NCBI RefSeq assembly: GCF_900005765.1
Contig: NC_041680.1
Span: 496,001-560,000, forward strand
DNA length: 64,000 nucleotides
Direction of reading: 5' to 3'
Origin: Plasmodium relictum
Taxonomy: Eukaryota; Apicomplexa; Aconoidasida; Haemosporida; Plasmodiidae
This document shows, one piece after another, positions 59,332 to 64,000 of this stretch. How positions within the stretch are numbered: the first letter of the stretch is position 1; each line of letters starts with the position of its first letter. A program made the position numbers and the translations under genes. Below the pieces are notes generated by a model. That model was not told the DNA's origin and ran no database searches. It saw nothing but the letters and a program-made list of their open reading frames with translations.

Positions 59332-62300
59332 ATGAAAAATAAATACAATATAATAATTTACAAGAAAAGAAAAACACATTGTAGATTAGATGTATTACTC
59401 TTCTTGTTTTATGCATTTTATCTAAATTTTATTTTACAAAATAAAAAATTTGAAGCTCAACCTTCAGATTATGAATATATAGAAAAATTAAAATTAAAAA
59501 AAAGTGAAGAAATAAATATTCTTAAGTTTAATAATTCTAACCTTTCTTCTGACGAATTATTATATGATGAAAGTGAAGAGGAAATTACGGAAAAATTGGA
59601 TGGAATAAAAATACGAGTGAATGAATTAGAAAAAAACCATATAAATACTACTGATAAAAATATAAATGATGTAAATATATCTACTGAAAATAATGGAAAT
59701 GATATAAATATATCTACTGAAAATAATGGAAATGATGAACAAGAATTATTAAAGGAAAATGACGAAGAAACCCAATTAAAACCTATATTATTAGGAAAAT
59801 ACAATTTGATATATATTTTTTATAGTATAGAATTCGTATGTTTACTTTTATTTATATTTTTTCATATGATGGTTTTTCTCTTATCTCAATGGAATTTAAA
59901 TTTTTATTTATTTATTGCTTTTAATAATTTAAATTGTAATGACAAAAATAAATATATATATAATTTAAGAAATTTGTGTACTCATGTATATATTAAACCA
60001 TTATTAAAAAAAAATGACAAAGCAGGAATAAATAGCAAAGAGAGATTTAACACTGATTATAATTTCTATAAACCAAAAGCAGATTTGGTAGAATTAAAAA
60101 AAATAAATAATGATATTTTTTTTTTTTATAAGCAAAAAAAGTATTTATTTGATTATAAAACAGTGAAATTTGAGTCACTTAAGCATTTTGACATTTTTAA
60201 TTTATCATTTTATTTAAAATGGAAAGGATTAATTGAATATGAAAAAGAGGCATATGATAATATACAAGTAAATAATATTTCCAATGATATAAAAAGAAGC
60301 ATAAAGAATGAGGATTTAAATAGTTTGTTTAATAAAATAGATATTTTATATTCAGATAAATTAAAAAAAAAAGATATAAAATCATATAAAGATAAAACAA
60401 AAGTAATTGATTCTGATAATAATGTAAAAGAAGAAGGAAGAAAAATCAACAGACTTATGAATGATAAGAATAAAGATGAAGAAACTAATTTTAGTGAAGT
60501 AAATAAAAATAGTAAAGTACATGTAATTGATAATCACAAAATAATAAATGAAAACTTTTATTATAATAAGAATTATTTTCAAATACCACATGATTTATAT
60601 GTAAATAATAATTTAAATAAATATGGAGAAAATATATATGATATTCCATCACCTTGCTTTAAAAAATTATTATACGAATCTATGTTGTCTCCTTTTTTTA
60701 TTTTTCAATTTTTTAGTATTATCCTTTGGATGCTAGACAGTTATTGGTATTTCGGTGTTTTTTCAATTTTTATTTTAGTTGTTTTAGAAGCACAACTAAT
60801 TAATAAAAGAATAAGAGAATTTAATCTTATAAATAGTATGAAAGTACCATCCCAAAATGTCTATGTGTACAGGAATATGCAATGGAAAATCATAAAATCA
60901 AATATGTTACTACCTGGAGATATATATATTTTATCAAACGAACTCAATGGTAATGATAATATATGTACATGTGAAACTTTGTTGATTGAAGGAATTTGCA
61001 TAACTGATGAGTCAATTCTCACAGGGGAATCAGTTCCATTAATTAAAGCAGCTATAGATAAAAATACAGAAGAAAAAAATGTAGAAAGTAGTTATGAAAA
61101 TTCCATTTTTTTAGATAGAATAGATATTAAAAATAAGCATAAAAAAAATATTATATATGCAGGAACAAATATATTGTTGACAAAAAATGAAAATAACGAA
61201 TTTAATAATAAAAAGTTACCTATTAATGGGTGTGTAGGAATCGTATTAAAAAATGGATTTACCACATATCAAGGAAAATTAGTTAGAACAATTATTAACA
61301 CTTCAGAAAAAGTTAATTCTTCAAGCATTGATTCAATTATATTTCTTTTTATATTATTATTGTTTTCTATATCATCTAGTGCATATGTAGTATATAGTGT
61401 ATTACATTCTAATCACGAAAGAAATTTATATAAACTTATTTTGTCTGTTTCTCATATAATTACGGCTGTTATACCTCCCGAGTTCCCAATAACTTTGTCT
61501 TTAGCAGTAACTATATCTATTGTGTATTTATACAATTTAAAAATTTATTGTACAGAACCATTCAGACTCCCTTTTTCAGGAAAATCCAAAATATGTGCTT
61601 TTGATAAAACAGGGACACTAACTGAAGATAATATGATTGTTTTAGGTTTATTTGGATTAGATAATAATTTTAAAAAAATAAATGAAATAAAAGAGTCTAT
61701 TGTTAACAAACAGAAAATTCCTTTTCTGTCATTATCTGTTATAGCAGGATGTCATTCTATATGTACAGTTAATAACCAATTATTAGGGGACCCTTTAGAG
61801 AAAAATTCATTTTTAAAGTTTAAATGCAATATGAAATGTTTAGATAATACCTTCGTATATACAAATAACAGAAAATCTTCTAATGAAATAAATAAAAAAT
61901 CAGGTAATTATTATTCAAAAAATAATTATGTAGAGAATTTTCAAATTTATAAAAGATTTTTTTTTACTTCTGAATTACAAAGAATGACATGTATAATAGC
62001 ACATGAGGGATATGAATATGATTGGTATGGTGAAGAATATGAAGAAGAATATGAGAGTAAGGAAAATGATGATAATACTATTAGTGAAAACGTAGAAATT
62101 ATAGATAATTTAAAAAAAAATAAAAATGATAATAGCAATCAAATTATACGACAGTACTTAGTAGTAAGTAAAGGATCACCAGAAATGATGAAAAAGTTTT
62201 TAAAAAAAATTCCAGAAAATTATGATCAAATTTTAAATAGTTTATCGATTAAAGGATATCGTGTTATATGCTTAGCTGCAAAGGTATTAGATAGCAAAAT

Positions 62301-64000
62301 AATAAATAAAAGTATTAAAAGAGAAGAAATAGAAAAAGACTTACACTTCTGTGGATTTTTAGCATTTATATGCCCAATTAAAAAATCAACACCTAAATAC
62401 ATTCTTGATATAAAAAGAGCAGGCATAAAAAATATTATGATTACAGGTGATAATGCTTTGACTGCATGTCAAGTTTCTCAAGATGTTAATATAACTCCAT
62501 CAGTAAAAATTAAAGATATTCTAATTTTAAAGCTAAAAGGAAATGTTTCAACTAATAAGAGAATTCTCAAAGACATACCCAATGAAATGCAACACAATAA
62601 GAAGAACAACACTAATGAAGAAGAGAAAGAAAATAAAAATGACATAAATAAAAAAGAGGAAAACGAGAGTATGAATGAAAATAGAAAATATCAAACTTTT
62701 ACAAATGAGGAGAAGGAAGAAGTAATAACGATGCTAAATCATATTAGCAAAAGAAACATAAATTTAAAAAATTATGTAGAGAAAATAATTGAAATAATTG
62801 AAAATAGTAAAAACATAAATAATATGTTGTATTTTATTAATAGAGAGAATAAAAAAGTTTTACCTTTTATTGATAATAAAGAATATATAAAATTGTGTGC
62901 AAAACTTTTTTCTTTGTGCATAACAGGAGATATAATTGAATATTTTCTTCAAAATACTCAGAAAAATTCTACCTTATTTGATGAACTCATAAAAAGAGTG
63001 CATATATTTTGCAGAGTATCTCCAAAAAATAAAGAAATTATTATAAAAACTTTAAATAAATTAGGTAATATAACGATAATGTGTGGAGATGGTACCAATG
63101 ATATGGCAGCATTAAAAGCCGCACATGTAGGTGTCTCATTATTAAGTATAAAAATAGGTTATAAAAATAGCAATTTAAGTAGCAACGTAAAAAATAATTC
63201 GAATTATTTGTGCAATAATAAGTATTATAACAATTCAGTTTATGTTAATGAAAATTATTTAAAGACTATGTATGATAATTTAGAAATAAAAAATAGAAGT
63301 ACCGGTATGCATAATAATATGAACTATAAATATTATGAACAAATGAAGTTATATAACGAAAGGAAAAAAAAATTAGAAAATATGATGCAGTCTATGGATG
63401 ATTCATTGCCTTTAATTAAATTGGGAGAAGCAAGTATAGCATCACCGTTTACTTATAAAGGAAATGATATAAAATGCGTTAAAGAAATTATATGTTGTGG
63501 TAGATGCGCTTTATCAAAAGTTATAATGATGTATAAATTAATGATTATAAATTCTTTGATTACAGCTTTTTCAGTTTCTATATTAACATTAGATGGTGTA
63601 AAATTAAGTGATGCTCAAACTACAATTATATCGTTATTATATACTTCATTAATTGTTCTAATATCTAAAGCTACTCCTTTAAAAAATATATCTAATTATT
63701 CTCCTCCTAATTCTTTATTTAATATTAGTGTTATAACCTCGTTAATTTTTCAAGTATTTATTCATTTTTCTATTTTAATATATGGATGGAAGCTATCTTC
63801 TTCATATAGACCACCTGATTATGTGCCTGACTTGAAAGGAGAATTTACACCCAATTTAGTGAATACATGCATTTATTATTTGATATATTGTATCAATTTA
63901 TCTATTTTTTCATGTAATTATGAAGGTTTACCTTTTATGACTCCCATCCATAAAAATAAAGAAATTGTTTATATATTTATCGTTAATTTTATCTTTCTAT
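59332..64000 (+). CDS. P5A-type P-type ATPase (Spf1/ATP13A1 class), partial at the right edge
   Basis: Starts at the ATG at 59332 and stays open to the end of the window, at least 1,556 codons. P-type motifs are in order: TGES at residues 564-567, PPEFP at 715-719, the phosphorylation site DKTGT at 758-762 (Asp758), TGDN at 1038-1041, and GDGTND at 1252-1257. Two features mark the P5A group. One is the membrane segment with WMLDSYWYFGVFSIFILVVL followed by LEAQLINKR. The other is YCTEPFRLPFSGK just before DKTGT. P5A pumps (yeast Spf1, human ATP13A1) sit in the ER and remove misinserted tail-anchored or mitochondrial membrane proteins. Asn/Lys-rich inserts make it longer than Spf1 (1,215). An older label of cation-transporting ATPase is likely for such genes. 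The final membrane helices and stop lie outside the window. Confidence 0.95.
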   Translation, partial: MKNKYNIIIYKKRKTHCRLDVLLFLFYAFYLNFILQNKKFEAQPSDYEYIEKLKLKKSEEINILKFNNSNLSSDELLYDESEEEITEKLDGIKIRVNELEKNHINTTDKNINDVNISTENNGNDINISTENNGNDEQELLKENDEETQLKPILLGKYNLIYIFYSIEFVCLLLFIFFHMMVFLLSQWNLNFYLFIAFNNLNCNDKNKYIYNLRNLCTHVYIKPLLKKNDKAGINSKERFNTDYNFYKPKADLVELKKINNDIFFFYKQKKYLFDYKTVKFESLKHFDIFNLSFYLKWKGLIEYEKEAYDNIQVNNISNDIKRSIKNEDLNSLFNKIDILYSDKLKKKDIKSYKDKTKVIDSDNNVKEEGRKINRLMNDKNKDEETNFSEVNKNSKVHVIDNHKIINENFYYNKNYFQIPHDLYVNNNLNKYGENIYDIPSPCFKKLLYESMLSPFFIFQFFSIILWMLDSYWYFGVFSIFILVVLEAQLINKRIREFNLINSMKVPSQNVYVYRNMQWKIIKSNMLLPGDIYILSNELNGNDNICTCETLLIEGICITDESILTGESVPLIKAAIDKNTEEKNVESSYENSIFLDRIDIKNKHKKNIIYAGTNILLTKNENNEFNNKKLPINGCVGIVLKNGFTTYQGKLVRTIINTSEKVNSSSIDSIIFLFILLLFSISSSAYVVYSVLHSNHERNLYKLILSVSHIITAVIPPEFPITLSLAVTISIVYLYNLKIYCTEPFRLPFSGKSKICAFDKTGTLTEDNMIVLGLFGLDNNFKKINEIKESIVNKQKIPFLSLSVIAGCHSICTVNNQLLGDPLEKNSFLKFKCNMKCLDNTFVYTNNRKSSNEINKKSGNYYSKNNYVENFQIYKRFFFTSELQRMTCIIAHEGYEYDWYGEEYEEEYESKENDDNTISENVEIIDNLKKNKNDNSNQIIRQYLVVSKGSPEMMKKFLKKIPENYDQILNSLSIKGYRVICLAAKVLDSKIINKSIKREEIEKDLHFCGFLAFICPIKKSTPKYILDIKRAGIKNIMITGDNALTACQVSQDVNITPSVKIKDILILKLKGNVSTNKRILKDIPNEMQHNKKNNTNEEEKENKNDINKKEENESMNENRKYQTFTNEEKEEVITMLNHISKRNINLKNYVEKIIEIIENSKNINNMLYFINRENKKVLPFIDNKEYIKLCAKLFSLCITGDIIEYFLQNTQKNSTLFDELIKRVHIFCRVSPKNKEIIIKTLNKLGNITIMCGDGTNDMAALKAAHVGVSLLSIKIGYKNSNLSSNVKNNSNYLCNNKYYNNSVYVNENYLKTMYDNLEIKNRSTGMHNNMNYKYYEQMKLYNERKKKLENMMQSMDDSLPLIKLGEASIASPFTYKGNDIKCVKEIICCGRCALSKVIMMYKLMIINSLITAFSVSILTLDGVKLSDAQTTIISLLYTSLIVLISKATPLKNISNYSPPNSLFNISVITSLIFQVFIHFSILIYGWKLSSSYRPPDYVPDLKGEFTPNLVNTCIYYLIYCINLSIFSCNYEGLPFMTPIHKNKEIVYIFIVNFIFL
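59668..59733 (+). repeat. Two tandem 33-bp coding repeats in the P5A ATPase
   Basis: Two near-identical 33-bp units (59668-59700 and 59701-59733) encode an 11-residue Asn-rich unit twice, near residues 113-134. The only visible difference is Val versus Ile in the second codon. Confidence 0.92.

Noticed and set aside
1-64000. tRNA, rRNA, snRNA, CRISPR or transposon
   Set aside because: I looked for GC-rich structured genes, spaced direct repeats and transposase motifs and saw none; a covariance-model scan would be needed to exclude divergent small RNAs.

Overview
The window is extremely AT-rich (long A/T homopolymers, (TA)n tracts, and Asn/Lys/Asp/Glu-rich low-complexity inserts in most proteins). 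It carries eukaryotic genes with short AT-rich introns and clear Plasmodium character. I read it as a piece of a malaria parasite nuclear chromosome. The gene set (USP7-type deubiquitinase, TIM50, DNMT2, cysteine desulfurase, proteasome alpha-5, P5-type ATPase) recalls, from memory, a block of P. falciparum chromosome 7. The strong AT bias and an assembly gap would fit an avian-lineage draft genome, but the species is not proven here.

Layout, left to right. 1-11636 (minus): a giant multi-exon gene, more than 3,600 residues and running off the left edge, possibly NBAS/Sec39-like. 12930-21822 (minus): a four-exon USP7/UBP12-type ubiquitin hydrolase of about 2,837 residues. 21823-25983: a 4.2 kb divergent intergenic region. 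25984-28054 (plus): a two-exon coiled-coil protein. 28618-29118 (minus): a small secreted, probably apicoplast-targeted protein that may be ribosomal protein bS21. 29359-29864 (minus): DAD1/Ost2, two exons. 31020-32423 (plus): TIM50. 33030-35897 (minus): VPS53 of the GARP tether. 37051-40621 (minus): one unknown leader-bearing gene broken by a misassembly (300-N gap, perfect 90-bp palindrome, 686-bp duplicate). 42012-43565 (minus): NFS/IscS cysteine desulfurase. 44645-46891 (minus): DNMT2 tRNA methyltransferase. 47786-48881 (plus): proteasome alpha-5, three exons. 49443-51281 (minus): mTERF-like protein with an apicoplast-type leader. 52169-55147 (plus): two-exon helical-repeat protein, probably mitochondrial. 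55683-57917 (minus): unknown protein. 59332-64000 (plus, cut at the right edge): P5A-type ATPase (Spf1/ATP13A1 class).

There is no operon logic, as expected for a eukaryote, but themes recur. ER/Golgi work: DAD1 in N-glycosylation, the P5A ATPase at the ER, VPS53 and the possible NBAS-like tether in retrograde traffic. Organelle work: TIM50, NFS and the helical-repeat protein in the mitochondrion; the mTERF-like, bS21-like and gap-split genes probably in the apicoplast. Ubiquitin-proteasome work: the USP7-like enzyme and alpha-5. No tRNA, rRNA, transposon, CRISPR or virus-like sequence was seen.
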